From DASPJQ01 sp035299065 (GTDB taxonomy: Bacteria > Bacteroidota > Bacteroidia > Flavobacteriales_D > UBA2798): a DNA stretch of 64,000 nucleotides. Positions within the stretch are counted from its first letter, which is position 1. Each line of letters starts with the position of its first letter. Positions 33,675 to 43,190 of this stretch are shown here, piece by piece. The stretch is taken from the NCBI GenBank assembly GCA_035299065.1, contig DATGXI010000193.1, forward strand, positions 24,953 to 88,952, given 5' to 3'. Below the pieces are notes generated by a model. It worked only from the letters and a program-made list of their open reading frames with translations. It made no database searches and was not told where the DNA came from. The position numbers were made by a program, and so were the translations under genes.

Positions 33675-34274
33675 TCAGGACTTTTTGCGCAGCCAGCCCA
33701 ATACCCTTAAACCTCCAACCATGTACCGTTTGTTGGCCCGTAAGAGGGGATATACATCGCGTGAGGGCGCTGTTGGACCAGGATTTTGCTGAACAACCTC
33801 CAGCTCCTCGTCACTCACTTTTGAAACAATACAAACATGGCCGTACGGATTCCCGGTGGTTGCATCCATAATGAGCAAATCATTTACCTTGGGTTTTGAG
33901 GCTGACGGATTTTTAAACTGAAGCAGGTTTCTTTTTTTATTCAGTTTCCCATCGTTAACCCCGGCATCGAAAAAGTCTTTGGCATTGCCCCAGGTATCGG
34001 GCATTTTGTGTTTCAAATGCAGGTAATAATACCGTTTTACAAATTCAACACACTGATATTTCAACCCAAAATTGTAGCCATCGCTAGCTTTATTTCTTCC
34101 TTCGGTGTGGTCAATGCTGCCGTTATAAAAAACATACACACCGTTAAGGCTGTCAACCTTATCACCCAGTTCAGGTGTTTTTGGTGTTGTTTTTAACGCA
34201 AGCTTGCTTTGCCTATCATGTGCACCACATGCACACAAAACAAACAGGCAAATGGAGTAGAGGTACGGATTCAT
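33675..34274 (-). CDS. CHAP-domain (NlpC/P60-like) lipoprotein amidase
   Basis: 199 residues from the ATG at 34274, chosen because it starts directly with the lipoprotein signal (F-V-L-C-A-C, lipidated Cys near 16). A CHAP-type cysteine peptidase domain follows: catalytic Cys in K-Y-Q-C-V-E-F-V-K-R-Y-Y, then D-L-L-I-M-D, then the His in Y-G-H-V-C-I-V-S-K-V. CHAP enzymes cut amide bonds in peptidoglycan or glutathionylspermidine. With a lipid anchor a cell-wall role is likely. Confidence 0.8.
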   Translation of the reverse strand: MNPYLYSICLFVLCACGAHDRQSKLALKTTPKTPELGDKVDSLNGVYVFYNGSIDHTEGRNKASDGYNFGLKYQCVEFVKRYYYLHLKHKMPDTWGNAKDFFDAGVNDGKLNKKRNLLQFKNPSASKPKVNDLLIMDATTGNPYGHVCIVSKVSDEELEVVQQNPGPTAPSRDVYPLLRANKRYMVGGLRVLGWLRKKS

Positions 34275-34383
34275 AAAACAAAGGTAGCCAGCAGAAATTT
34301 GCCTGCTGAGCACAATTATTTAGTGAAGCCAATTGATGATTAAACGCATGGGGTATTGTATTAACGGAAAAAATAAGCGTGGT

Positions 34384-35706
34384 TTATTCCCAGGTTTCAT
34401 TGCCCTGCACGTCAACAAAACCTTTTTTCCCGTCCAATTCCACAGCTGATACTCCATTTCTAATATATCCCGCCCTGGTGTATTTAAATGGTATTACGGT
34501 TTTGCCTGTAGTATCTATAAAACCCCATTTATTATTCAGTTTTACTGGCGCAATTCCGCTTGCTTTGAAACAATCATAATAATCGTCATACATAGCCGGA
34601 ATAATTATTTTCCCATCGCAATTTGCAAATCCTTTTTTTTCGTTTTCATCTATCCTGATAAAATACCCTACTGAAATATAATCGTATTTAGGTTCAAGTA
34701 TCGTTTTCCCGCTTTCATCCAGCAAGCCGTAAAGGGAGTAAAATAAACTTTTGCCTGGCTGACTCACTTTAAAAAAATTTCCGCAATCACCTGAGGTGAA
34801 ATCAATGCCGCTATAAACGAAAGGCACAATAACGTTCCCAGTGGTGTCAATAACGCCTCTTTTTCCACCCTTACCAGCAATAAAATAAGGATCATACTCC
34901 TGCAAATAGTCAAAATCGTAGGCTTCTTTGTTTATTTTTTTACCGCGTGTATTTAAAAGCACAGGTGCATTGTCGATTATAAATGCTCTGTGTTTTTTTT
35001 CACTTCCTGTTGGGCTTGAATGTTCATTTCCTTTTTCGTCAAGAAAGATCAACTTACCGCTTTTAAAAGCAGCAATGTAATCCGCGTCCCAATATCCTGG
35101 AATATTTGTATAATTTTTGGTGTCTAACCTTTTGCCTATGCTGTCAACCAAAAAATAGGCATCTGATTTTTTTGCAATATTGATTTTATTATAGCCGGGC
35201 ATTTGCGCTTCCAGGTAATCAAATTCAAACGGAATAATGGTTTTTCCTTTAAGGGTTATGGATCCGTATTTTCCATTGACATGAACTACGAGTGGCGCTT
35301 GTGATGTCAAATAGCCCGCCCCACCATCAATGAAATAGCCGTCAAAATCGGCAATGTTATCACATTTGAACTCCGGCCCTATTTTCTTTTTTGAAACGCA
35401 ACTGAAAAAGTAAAACAACCCGTTTTTTTTAAGTAAAACTGTATCGGGTTGATAAACCATGTAAATAATGCGTTCAAATTCGCAAGGCAACAATTCCTTG
35501 CCCGACTTGAGGTTAAGTACACCTTTCAGTTTATTTTTTGTAACAAGCGCAACGTTTTCATCGCCCCCAAAGTATTTTGCATATTGGTATGGTACGGTAC
35601 GTCCATCGTTACGGCAAACCATGGTATCATTGCAAAACGAATAGACCTGTGCGTAAGTTAAGGTGCCCGCAAGCAGGCAGAATGCGCTCGTTAAAATAAA
35701 TTTCAT
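34384..35706 (-). CDS. Secreted WG-repeat protein
   Basis: 440 residues with a signal peptide (ends T-Y-A-Q). At least six WG-type repeats are visible, with G-K-Y-G-S-I, G-K-R-G-V-I-D-T-T-G-N-V-I-V-P-F, Y-G-L-L-D-E-S-G-K, K-K-G-F-A-N-C-D-G-K, N-K-W-G-F-I-D-T-T-G-K-T-V-I-P-F and G-K-K-G-F-V-D-V-Q-G. Each has the pattern G-(F/V)-I/V-D-x-x-G-K-x-I-x-P-x-Y. These form beta-rich arrays of unknown function common in Bacteroidota. No sorting domain is seen, so it is probably periplasmic or released. Confidence 0.85.
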   Translation of the reverse strand: MKFILTSAFCLLAGTLTYAQVYSFCNDTMVCRNDGRTVPYQYAKYFGGDENVALVTKNKLKGVLNLKSGKELLPCEFERIIYMVYQPDTVLLKKNGLFYFFSCVSKKKIGPEFKCDNIADFDGYFIDGGAGYLTSQAPLVVHVNGKYGSITLKGKTIIPFEFDYLEAQMPGYNKINIAKKSDAYFLVDSIGKRLDTKNYTNIPGYWDADYIAAFKSGKLIFLDEKGNEHSSPTGSEKKHRAFIIDNAPVLLNTRGKKINKEAYDFDYLQEYDPYFIAGKGGKRGVIDTTGNVIVPFVYSGIDFTSGDCGNFFKVSQPGKSLFYSLYGLLDESGKTILEPKYDYISVGYFIRIDENEKKGFANCDGKIIIPAMYDDYYDCFKASGIAPVKLNNKWGFIDTTGKTVIPFKYTRAGYIRNGVSAVELDGKKGFVDVQGNETWE

Positions 35707-35766
35707 GTGATGAATATAATGCCTTTGAATGAGCGGGCATATCCGTATTCCTACGTATTTAAACTA

Positions 35767-35793
35767 AAAAGCCCCGGTTTTGCCAGGGCTTTT
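35767..35793 (-). terminator. Intrinsic terminator of the prolyl oligopeptidase gene
   Basis: On the minus strand AAAAGCCCTGG and CCGGGGCTTTT pair around a short loop and run into TTTTTAG. It lies 18 nt after the stop at 35811. Confidence 0.8.
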
Positions 35794-35810
35794 CGTATAT
35801 AAGAACAACT

Positions 35811-37985
35811 TTATTTGTACATCACGTCCTTGTTCATGTTAAAGAACATGAAGCTCCACATATCAGCCACTTCTTCAATCACTTTTGCGGTAGGTTTACC
35901 AGCCCCGTGACCGGCGTTTACATCAATGCGTATCAAACAAGGTGCTTTACCCTTTTGTTTTTCCTGCAGGGTTGCAATAAATTTGTACGAATGTGCGGGA
36001 ACAACACGGTCATCATGATCGGCCGTGGTAACCATGGTGGCCGGGTATTCAACGTCTTTTACGTTGTGTACGGGTGAATAACCGTAAAGGAATTTGTATT
36101 GGTCCTTGTTATCACTTGAACCATATTCAGGCACCCAACCAAATCCTACTGTAAATTTCTGAAATTTCATCATGTCCATTACGCCCACACCAGGGAAACA
36201 CACTTTGTAAAGGTCAGGGCGTTGCGTCATACAAGCGCCAACCAATAGTCCGCCATTTGAGCGTCCGCTTATGGCTAAATACTCTTTGCTGGTGTATTTT
36301 TTATCAATCAGGTATTCGGCTGCGGCTATAAAATCATCAAATACGTTTTGTTTGTTTAGCAACATACCGGCCTGGTGCCATTTTTCACCATACTCGCCCC
36401 CACCGCGTAGCGTAGCTACACAATAAATGCCACCGTTTTCCAACAAAGGAATTTGGTTAACACTAAATGAAGGCGTAATGTTGGCATTAAACCCTCCGTA
36501 AGCATAAAGCAAGGTTGGATTTTTACCATCTAGTTTAATTCCCTTTTTACTCACAACAAACATGGGATTTTTATTCCCGTCTTTTGATGTATACCAAACC
36601 TGTTTCACTTCAAAATCATCCGGATTGAATTTGGTTTCGGGTTTAAAAAACACTTCAGATTTTCCTGTTTTAATGTCATAACGGAAAATGGTGGTTGGAT
36701 AATTGAATGAAGCAAACGAATAGAAGGTTTCGGTATCTTCAGGGTTTCCTGCAAATCCGCCTGCTGTTCCTATGCCCGGCATTTTTACTTCGCTTTCCTG
36801 TTTTCCACTGTAATCATATACATAAACGTGGGTGGAAACATCCTGCAAATAGGAAGCAAAGAATTTTCCACCGGCTGTATTCACTCCGTCTAATAAATGG
36901 GTTGATTCAGGAATAATTTTAGTCCAGTTTTCTTTTTGAGGTTTGGTAGGATCAATGGCTACCAATTGGTAATTTGGCGCATCAATGTCGGTATACACAT
37001 AAAACTTTCCATCTTTGTGATCAACAATGGAACTTTTGTTGGTGAAACCACTAAACAAACACGTAAATCCTCCCTTTTTTAAATCCACAGGTTTGTAATG
37101 CGTTTCAAACCCATCGGTTCCACTTGATTTGGTAAGTACTAAATATTTATCATCCTCGGTCAAACCAATGTTGTGGTAGTGCAATTTATTTTTAGTGTCT
37201 TCGTAAATCAAAATGTCTTTTGACTGGGGTGTTCCCATTTTGTGATAATACACTTTATGAAATTCATTTTTTGCTGAAAATTCTTTTCCTTTTGCAGGAG
37301 TGGGATAGCGTGAATAAAAGAACCCATCGTTGTACCAGGCTGCATCGGTAAATTTACACCACCACAAGGTATCACCAGTTTCCTTATTGCTTTCAATTTC
37401 ACGAACGGTGATCAATTGCCAGTCGCTGCCGGCATCGTTACGGCCAATGGCTGCATATTTGTGGTCTTTTGAAACACCAACAATGCCAAAGGTTGAAGTA
37501 CCTTCTTTATTCAAGGCATTGGGATCAATAAATACTTTTTCCTGGCCTTTCAGTCCTTTTTTATAATACAACACAGCCTGGTTTTGCAAGCCGCTGTTTT
37601 TCGTATAAAAATAATAGTCGCCCTCTTTGCTTGGGGCCGATGCGCGTGCATAATTATAAATATCAGACAAGCGGTCCTTTATTTTTTGACGGAAAGGAAT
37701 TTTATCCAAATAACCAAACGTAACTGCGTTTTGTTCTTCTACCCACTTTTTTACATTGGTGGCCGTGTCATTTTCCAACCAACGGTACGGATCGGCAACT
37801 TTTAAATCAAAGTACGTATCCACGGCACTGCTGTCTTTCCACGTTTGTGGATAGGTAAATTCAGGTTGGGTAAATACAACCGGTTTTGATTCGGTTGTTT
37901 CTTCTTTTTTCTGTTCACCACCACCGCATGAAAAAAGCACGAGTGGTGACATAAAAATGGCAAAGGTTTTGAATGTGGTTTGCAT
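35811..37985 (-). CDS. Prolyl oligopeptidase family serine peptidase, lipoprotein (S9A)
   Basis: 724 residues. The signal has a lipobox-like L-F-S-C-G-G-G. The domain start D-P-Y-R-W-L-E-N is diagnostic for prolyl oligopeptidases. A seven-bladed propeller (about 95-470) precedes the hydrolase domain with the nucleophile in S-G-R-S-N-G-G (Ser near 576), the Asp in D-D-R-V-V-P and the His in N-A-G-H-G-A-G. It cleaves short Pro-containing peptides in the periplasm. It stands alone, with a -7 element 19 nt upstream and a terminator downstream. Confidence 0.95.
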   Translation of the reverse strand: MQTTFKTFAIFMSPLVLFSCGGGEQKKEETTESKPVVFTQPEFTYPQTWKDSSAVDTYFDLKVADPYRWLENDTATNVKKWVEEQNAVTFGYLDKIPFRQKIKDRLSDIYNYARASAPSKEGDYYFYTKNSGLQNQAVLYYKKGLKGQEKVFIDPNALNKEGTSTFGIVGVSKDHKYAAIGRNDAGSDWQLITVREIESNKETGDTLWWCKFTDAAWYNDGFFYSRYPTPAKGKEFSAKNEFHKVYYHKMGTPQSKDILIYEDTKNKLHYHNIGLTEDDKYLVLTKSSGTDGFETHYKPVDLKKGGFTCLFSGFTNKSSIVDHKDGKFYVYTDIDAPNYQLVAIDPTKPQKENWTKIIPESTHLLDGVNTAGGKFFASYLQDVSTHVYVYDYSGKQESEVKMPGIGTAGGFAGNPEDTETFYSFASFNYPTTIFRYDIKTGKSEVFFKPETKFNPDDFEVKQVWYTSKDGNKNPMFVVSKKGIKLDGKNPTLLYAYGGFNANITPSFSVNQIPLLENGGIYCVATLRGGGEYGEKWHQAGMLLNKQNVFDDFIAAAEYLIDKKYTSKEYLAISGRSNGGLLVGACMTQRPDLYKVCFPGVGVMDMMKFQKFTVGFGWVPEYGSSDNKDQYKFLYGYSPVHNVKDVEYPATMVTTADHDDRVVPAHSYKFIATLQEKQKGKAPCLIRIDVNAGHGAGKPTAKVIEEVADMWSFMFFNMNKDVMYK

Positions 37986-38003
37986 GATAATTTATTAGCG
38001 ACT

Positions 38004-38011
38004 CAAAAATA
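38004..38011 (-). promoter_or_regulatory. -7 element of the prolyl oligopeptidase gene
   Basis: TATTTTTG on the minus strand, 18 nt before the ATG at 37985. Confidence 0.45.
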
Positions 38012-38230
38012 AGGTTTTAATTATGCGCAATGATTATTTAATGCAACTATAAGCAACCATCAGGCTCAATTTCATTGGCCGTTAACGAACAAAATTGGCC
38101 TTAAATTTTTCAACCTCGTTTTATTTAACGAACGCACATTTGACACAAAAAACTGATAAACAACAGCTTAACAGCAATCTAAGCGTCATTATTTACCATA
38201 TTTTAAGAGGAAAACCCTTATGGAAATGCC

Positions 38231-38238
38231 TATATTTG
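38231..38238 (+). promoter_or_regulatory. -7 element of rseP
   Basis: TATATTTG, an exact match, 18 nt before the ATG at 38257. No TTG lies at the expected -33 position. The rest of the 270-bp intergenic region upstream shows no other feature. Confidence 0.5.
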
Positions 38239-38256
38239 ACACCTTGAATTTTAAAC

Positions 38257-39606
38257 ATGGAAATTTTCATTAAAGCAGCGCAGTTAATTCTTAGCCTTTC
38301 TATACTTATCGTACTTCACGAAATGGGACATTTTGTTCCTGCAAAACTTTTTAAGACACGGGTTGAAAAATTTTACCTGTTTTTTAATCCATGGTTTTCG
38401 CTTTTCAAAGTAAAACGTGGTGAAACGGAATACGGTTTGGGATGGCTGCCATTGGGCGGATATGTAAAAATATCAGGAATGGTTGATGAGAGCATGGACA
38501 AAGAACAAATGAACCAGCCACCACAACCCTGGGAATTTCGTTCTAAGCCAGCCTGGCAACGTTTGATCATTATGATTGGCGGTGTTACCGTAAACGTAAT
38601 TCTTGGTTTTTTAATTTACATGATGGTGGTTTTTGTTTGGGGAAAAGACAATATACACCCAAAAAATGCTAAGTATGGCATTGTTTGCGACAGTGTTTTA
38701 ATGAAACACGGTTTACACAACGGTGATATGCTTATTTCTGTTGATGGTGAAGTGCCTGAAGATTTAATGACCGTAAACAAAATGATTTTGCTTCATGGCA
38801 AGCGCGATATTAAAGTTAAACGCGATGGAAAAGACATAACGGTTAAATTACCACAGGACATTGATTACAAAATGGTGGCAGCCGGTGCAAAAACGGCATT
38901 GGCACCCCGCGTGCCTACGGTTGTTGACAGCGTCATTGAAAATTCACCTGCTGCTAAAGCAGGGTTAACCAAAGGCGATAGCATTACGCGCATTAACGGT
39001 ATGGATGCAGGTATGTATGATTTATTTACCGCCAATATGCATGAACTTGCTTCGCATCAAATTGCACATGCATTGGAAAAAGAGTACGCAGGAATTCAAT
39101 TGGAGTATGTGCGTAACGGTGAAGAAAAGTCGGTTGTTGTAAAAACAGATAAAGATGGCAGGGTAGGTTTTTTCAACCAGGATTTAGACGATGCTTTAAT
39201 AGTTGATCATGTTAGTTACGGATTTTTTGCTTCTATTCCGAAAGGACTTTCATTGGGAGGAGAAACTTTAAAAAACTACGTAATATCGCTTAAGTTTTTA
39301 TTTACCAAGGCCGGAGCAAAACAAATTGGTGGTTTTGGTGCAATTGGCGGTTTGTTTTCACCCACCTGGGACTGGCATTCGTTTTGGATGCTTACTGCAT
39401 TTTTATCCATGGTACTTGCTTTCATGAACATGTTGCCAATTCCTGCACTTGACGGTGGCCATGTTATGTTTCTTGTTTGGGAAATGATAACGGGAAGAGC
39501 ACCGCACCAAAAAGTGCTGGAGTATGCGCAAATGGTTGGTATGGTTTTATTGCTTGGTTTGTTGTTGTACGCAAACGGTAATGATATCATGAAACTGTTC
39601 AGTTAA
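38257..39606 (+). CDS. rseP: RIP (site-2) metalloprotease RseP
   Basis: 449 residues. The first membrane helix carries H-E-M-G-H (His21, Glu22, His25), the zinc site. Two PDZ domains occupy about 115-320 (for example N-S-P-A-A-K-A-G-L-T-K-G-D). The last helices include L-P-I-P-A-L-D-G-G-H, the third zinc ligand motif. RseP cuts anti-sigma factors and leftover signal peptides inside the membrane. It stands alone with its own -7 element and faces the next gene tail to tail with 15 bp between. Confidence 0.95.
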   Translation: MEIFIKAAQLILSLSILIVLHEMGHFVPAKLFKTRVEKFYLFFNPWFSLFKVKRGETEYGLGWLPLGGYVKISGMVDESMDKEQMNQPPQPWEFRSKPAWQRLIIMIGGVTVNVILGFLIYMMVVFVWGKDNIHPKNAKYGIVCDSVLMKHGLHNGDMLISVDGEVPEDLMTVNKMILLHGKRDIKVKRDGKDITVKLPQDIDYKMVAAGAKTALAPRVPTVVDSVIENSPAAKAGLTKGDSITRINGMDAGMYDLFTANMHELASHQIAHALEKEYAGIQLEYVRNGEEKSVVVKTDKDGRVGFFNQDLDDALIVDHVSYGFFASIPKGLSLGGETLKNYVISLKFLFTKAGAKQIGGFGAIGGLFSPTWDWHSFWMLTAFLSMVLAFMNMLPIPALDGGHVMFLVWEMITGRAPHQKVLEYAQMVGMVLLLGLLLYANGNDIMKLFS

Positions 39607-39621
39607 AAGTCGGTTAAGGCT

Positions 39622-42600
39622 TTATATCCTTATTCCCATTACCAGCATATCATCGGTTTGCGGGTATGAACCACGATGCTCAGCATGGTATTTTGCCAAT
39701 AATTTTTCCTGTTCGCTTACCGGCAATTTATGCATGTGTATGAGCAATTCCTTGAATTTTTTACGCATGAACTTGCGGCCTTTTTCTCCACCCAACTGAT
39801 CAATGTATCCATCGGTTGACATGTACAGCATATCACCTTTTTCAAGCTGAAACTCGTGGCTGGTGTATTGTTCATTTTCATTTTTGGGTGTTCCTATAGG
39901 CGACTTCAATGCGTCAAAATCATTTATTTTTCCGTCACGCACCAGGTACAACGGAATGTTTGCGCCTGAAAACTGCATGTAAAGTGTTTCAGTGTTAATG
40001 GTGCATAACCCAATGTCCATACCGTCTTTTGTTTCTTTTTCTGACGATTCGTTGTGCATGGCCCGGGTAATTTGTTTGTCAAGTAATTTTAATGCCGTAT
40101 CGGGCCCGGTCACCATGGCGTTATTTATAATCTGGTGCAAAAATTCATTTCCAATCATGGTCATCATTGCACCTGGTACACCGTGGCCGGTACAGTCAGC
40201 ACAGGCCACCACAAATGTTTTTTTCACGCGCGTAAACCAAAAGAAATCGCCACTTACAATATCACGCGGCCTGTAAAAAATAAAGCTGTCGGGAAAATTG
40301 TTTGATAAAACCGATGTAGAGGGTAAAATAGCTTCCTGTATTTTTTTGGCGTAATGAATACTGTCAGTTATGTCTTTATTGGTTTGTATAAGGGCATGTT
40401 CGGTTATTACACGGTCGGTAATATCGGTATAAATCACAATGATTTTGTCAAGCTTATTGTTTTCAAAAATAGGGGTGAGCGAGCCATGCGTCCATTTCAG
40501 GTTACCATCGGGCTGTTTGTGTGTTGATTCGTACGTAACCGATTTTCCATCTTTTCGAATGCCTTCCAGAATTTCTTCAATATTGTTTTGCGATGATAAT
40601 TCCTGTAAATATGTTTTGTTGTAAGCGCTTTTATCAAAGTCGGCAACTGTTAAGGTTGTCATACGTTTAAACCCATCATTCAAAAAAAGAATTTTACCGT
40701 GTTCATCGCAAATCAATACACCGTCATTGGTTTGGGAAGCTACAATGGAAAGTTTTTCAAGCTCATCGTTCTTGTATTTTAATTCGCGTGTGCGTTCCTC
40801 AATTTTAAATTTTAACCTGGCCTGCGAACGCCTTAACCTGCGCGTACGCCACTGTGAAAGTAAAAACCCGAACAACAGCAGCGATGGAATAAGCGACATT
40901 AAAAACCACGACTGCTTCCAAAAAGGGGCACTTATAGAAAATTTAAATACAGCTGTTTTTCCCCAGGAATAATTGTCATTGGTTGCGCGGACCATGAATT
41001 CATATGAACCCGCAGCAAGGTTGGAGTAGGTTGTTTGCCGCTCTTCACCCGCATTGATCCAGGCGGTATCAAGCCCCTTTAATTTAAATTGGATTTTTAC
41101 ATTTTCAGGACTGTTGAAATCAATAGCATTAAAATAAAAAGTAAAATAATTTTGACTGTAATTAAACGAAGCATTTTGTGGAAGCCCGTTCTCAAGTTTT
41201 ATACCAGGCATTTCATTTTCCCAGTTAACCTTGTTGTAATTTAAAGCGATGTCTGAAATATAAATATCGGGTGCTTTTTGTTTGACCGAATAATTACCCG
41301 GGTTATAAATGTACAAACCGTTTATAGTAGCAAAGTATAATTTACCGTTGTCCTGGAAACATCCAAGGCTGTTAATTTCCTGTCCTAAAAATCCTTTGTT
41401 TTTTCCGAAATATTCAATGCGGCCAAATTCATAGTCGGCATTCAGGTGTATGCAGTCAATACCTTTGTCACTACCAACCCATAATGATTTACGATAATAT
41501 TCAATGCTAAACAGGTTGTTGGATGCAAGCCCATTTTGTTTATTTACCCATGTTTTTTTGCCGTTTTTATCTACAATGCAAAGTCCACGATTTGTAATCA
41601 CCCACAATTTATTTACAGGATCTTCCCACAGGTCAAGCACCTCAATGTTTTCGTTGGGATTTTTGATGCGTACTGATCGTATATAAATTCCATCGTACAA
41701 AACCAGCCCTGCGCTTGAACAAATCCAAAAGGCGTTTTTGTGGTATGTGCTTTTTTTCAGACTGAAAATATTTGTTTCGGGAATACTGTCGCGAAGCCTG
41801 CGTTTTATTTTACCGTCACTCAAAAAGAAAACCCCGTCATTGGTTGCCAGCCACATGTTATGGTTATGGTCTTCATAAAAATCGTTTACCGAAACATTGG
41901 AAGGAAGGCCATTTAGTAAAATGAAATTATTTTTTTCGTCAAAATAACCGGATGCGTTTTCAAACGATGTCCATAGCCTTTTTTGAGAATCTTTAAAAAT
42001 GGTGAGGCAATTAAAGTACTGGCCATTGCTAAAAAAAGGCGACACCTTTCCATCAGCTGAAATTTTATCAATTCCGGTGCTGGTACCCACTAGTATGTTT
42101 CCTTCATTGTCAAAGGCCATGCCGCGCACAATGTTTGCGCTTAGCCCAGCAGGCTGGTTATATGCTATAAACGCATCACCATTGTACTGGAAAACACCAC
42201 TGCCGTTTGTGCCCATCCATGTATTTCCTGCATTGTCTTTAAAAAGGCAAATAACATCTTCGGCAGGTAAACCATTGGTATTATCAAAACGGGTTGTTTT
42301 AAATTCATTGATGTGGTACACGCCAAGGCCATAGGTTGAAATCCATAAATTACCGGAAGCATCGGCCAATAAATCACTGGCACGTGAGTAGTCAAAATCA
42401 ACAGGATTAACAAGGGCAAAGGTTTCACGCGTGTATTCATAAAGACCAAGTTCGGTTAGCATGTAAAAACCGCCTTCTGGTTTTTGTTCAATGTCAAAAA
42501 CATAATCGGCTTTAAAATTCAAAGCATTTCCAACACGTTCAAACTTTCCGTCCCTGAGCCTGCTTAACCCGTACCCGAATGAGCCAATCCAAATGGTGCC

Positions 42601-43119
42601 GTCTTTTTCGCAAAAAATGCGGTTACATTCACTAAAACCCAACCCATCATTGATGCCAAAACTTTTAAAAGACTTACCGTCATATACACTTACTCCGTTA
42701 TTTGCTGTGGCAATCCAAATGCGCCCGGCAGCATCTTCAGCTATATGGTAAATCTTATCTTCGTCAAGACCGTTGTAAGAAGGAAAGGTTTTGAATTTAC
42801 CGTTTTCATATAAGGTTAAGCCCGTTGAAGTGCCTAACCAGAGGCGGTCTTTTGAATCGGAATAAATGCACCAGATGTTATCATCAGGTAAACCATCATA
42901 GGTGGTGTATACTTTGAATTGCTGTCCGTCAAAACGGTTTAAGCCTCCACCCGCAGTTCCCAGCCATAAAAACCCTTTTTTGTCCTGTGTAATGCTTAAT
43001 ACCTGCGATTGCGAAAGGCCTTCAGCATTGCTTAGTTGCCTGAAATTATACGACTGTGCAAAAGCGCCAGTATGAAACGCAATTGCAAGAACAACGAGCA
43101 GGCAATATTTAAAACGCGT
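39622..43119 (-). CDS. Propeller-PAS-SpoIIE phosphatase, frame begins at a non-standard (ACG) codon
   Basis: The reading frame is open without interruption from about 43207 to the TAA at 39622, but no ATG, GTG or TTG occurs until 42642. Upstream of 42642 the frame encodes a clear signal peptide (R-F-K-Y-C-L-L-V-V-L-A-I-A-F ... A-F-A-Q) and more propeller blades, so the protein must begin near 43119, where the codon before Arg-Phe-Lys is ACG. The protein is about 1165 residues: periplasmic two-component-regulator propeller repeats (W-L-G-T-x-x-G-L-x-x), a Y_Y_Y domain (Y-S-N-L-A-A-G-S-Y-E-F-M-V-R-A), one membrane helix (W-F-L-M-S-L-I-P-S-L-L-L-F), a PAS domain, and a SpoIIE/PP2C phosphatase (D-C-T-G-H-G-V-P-G-A-M-M-T). 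It probably switches an anti-sigma or partner-switch pathway. Confidence 0.85.
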   Translation of the reverse strand, partial: TRFKYCLLVVLAIAFHTGAFAQSYNFRQLSNAEGLSQSQVLSITQDKKGFLWLGTAGGGLNRFDGQQFKVYTTYDGLPDDNIWCIYSDSKDRLWLGTSTGLTLYENGKFKTFPSYNGLDEDKIYHIAEDAAGRIWIATANNGVSVYDGKSFKSFGINDGLGFSECNRIFCEKDGTIWIGSFGYGLSRLRDGKFERVGNALNFKADYVFDIEQKPEGGFYMLTELGLYEYTRETFALVNPVDFDYSRASDLLADASGNLWISTYGLGVYHINEFKTTRFDNTNGLPAEDVICLFKDNAGNTWMGTNGSGVFQYNGDAFIAYNQPAGLSANIVRGMAFDNEGNILVGTSTGIDKISADGKVSPFFSNGQYFNCLTIFKDSQKRLWTSFENASGYFDEKNNFILLNGLPSNVSVNDFYEDHNHNMWLATNDGVFFLSDGKIKRRLRDSIPETNIFSLKKSTYHKNAFWICSSAGLVLYDGIYIRSVRIKNPNENIEVLDLWEDPVNKLWVITNRGLCIVDKNGKKTWVNKQNGLASNNLFSIEYYRKSLWVGSDKGIDCIHLNADYEFGRIEYFGKNKGFLGQEINSLGCFQDNGKLYFATINGLYIYNPGNYSVKQKAPDIYISDIALNYNKVNWENEMPGIKLENGLPQNASFNYSQNYFTFYFNAIDFNSPENVKIQFKLKGLDTAWINAGEERQTTYSNLAAGSYEFMVRATNDNYSWGKTAVFKFSISAPFWKQSWFLMSLIPSLLLFGFLLSQWRTRRLRRSQARLKFKIEERTRELKYKNDELEKLSIVASQTNDGVLICDEHGKILFLNDGFKRMTTLTVADFDKSAYNKTYLQELSSQNNIEEILEGIRKDGKSVTYESTHKQPDGNLKWTHGSLTPIFENNKLDKIIVIYTDITDRVITEHALIQTNKDITDSIHYAKKIQEAILPSTSVLSNNFPDSFIFYRPRDIVSGDFFWFTRVKKTFVVACADCTGHGVPGAMMTMIGNEFLHQIINNAMVTGPDTALKLLDKQITRAMHNESSEKETKDGMDIGLCTINTETLYMQFSGANIPLYLVRDGKINDFDALKSPIGTPKNENEQYTSHEFQLEKGDMLYMSTDGYIDQLGGEKGRKFMRKKFKELLIHMHKLPVSEQEKLLAKYHAEHRGSYPQTDDMLVMGIRI

Positions 43120-43190
43120 ATCCAGGGTTTCGAAGTTACGCAGTAAGATAAGAAAAAATTGAAACGCAACAACAGCTGACAGCTGTAAAT

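Noticed and set aside
42640..42642. TTG as the true start of the propeller phosphatase
   Set aside because: Several propeller blades and a signal peptide are encoded in the same open frame upstream of it.
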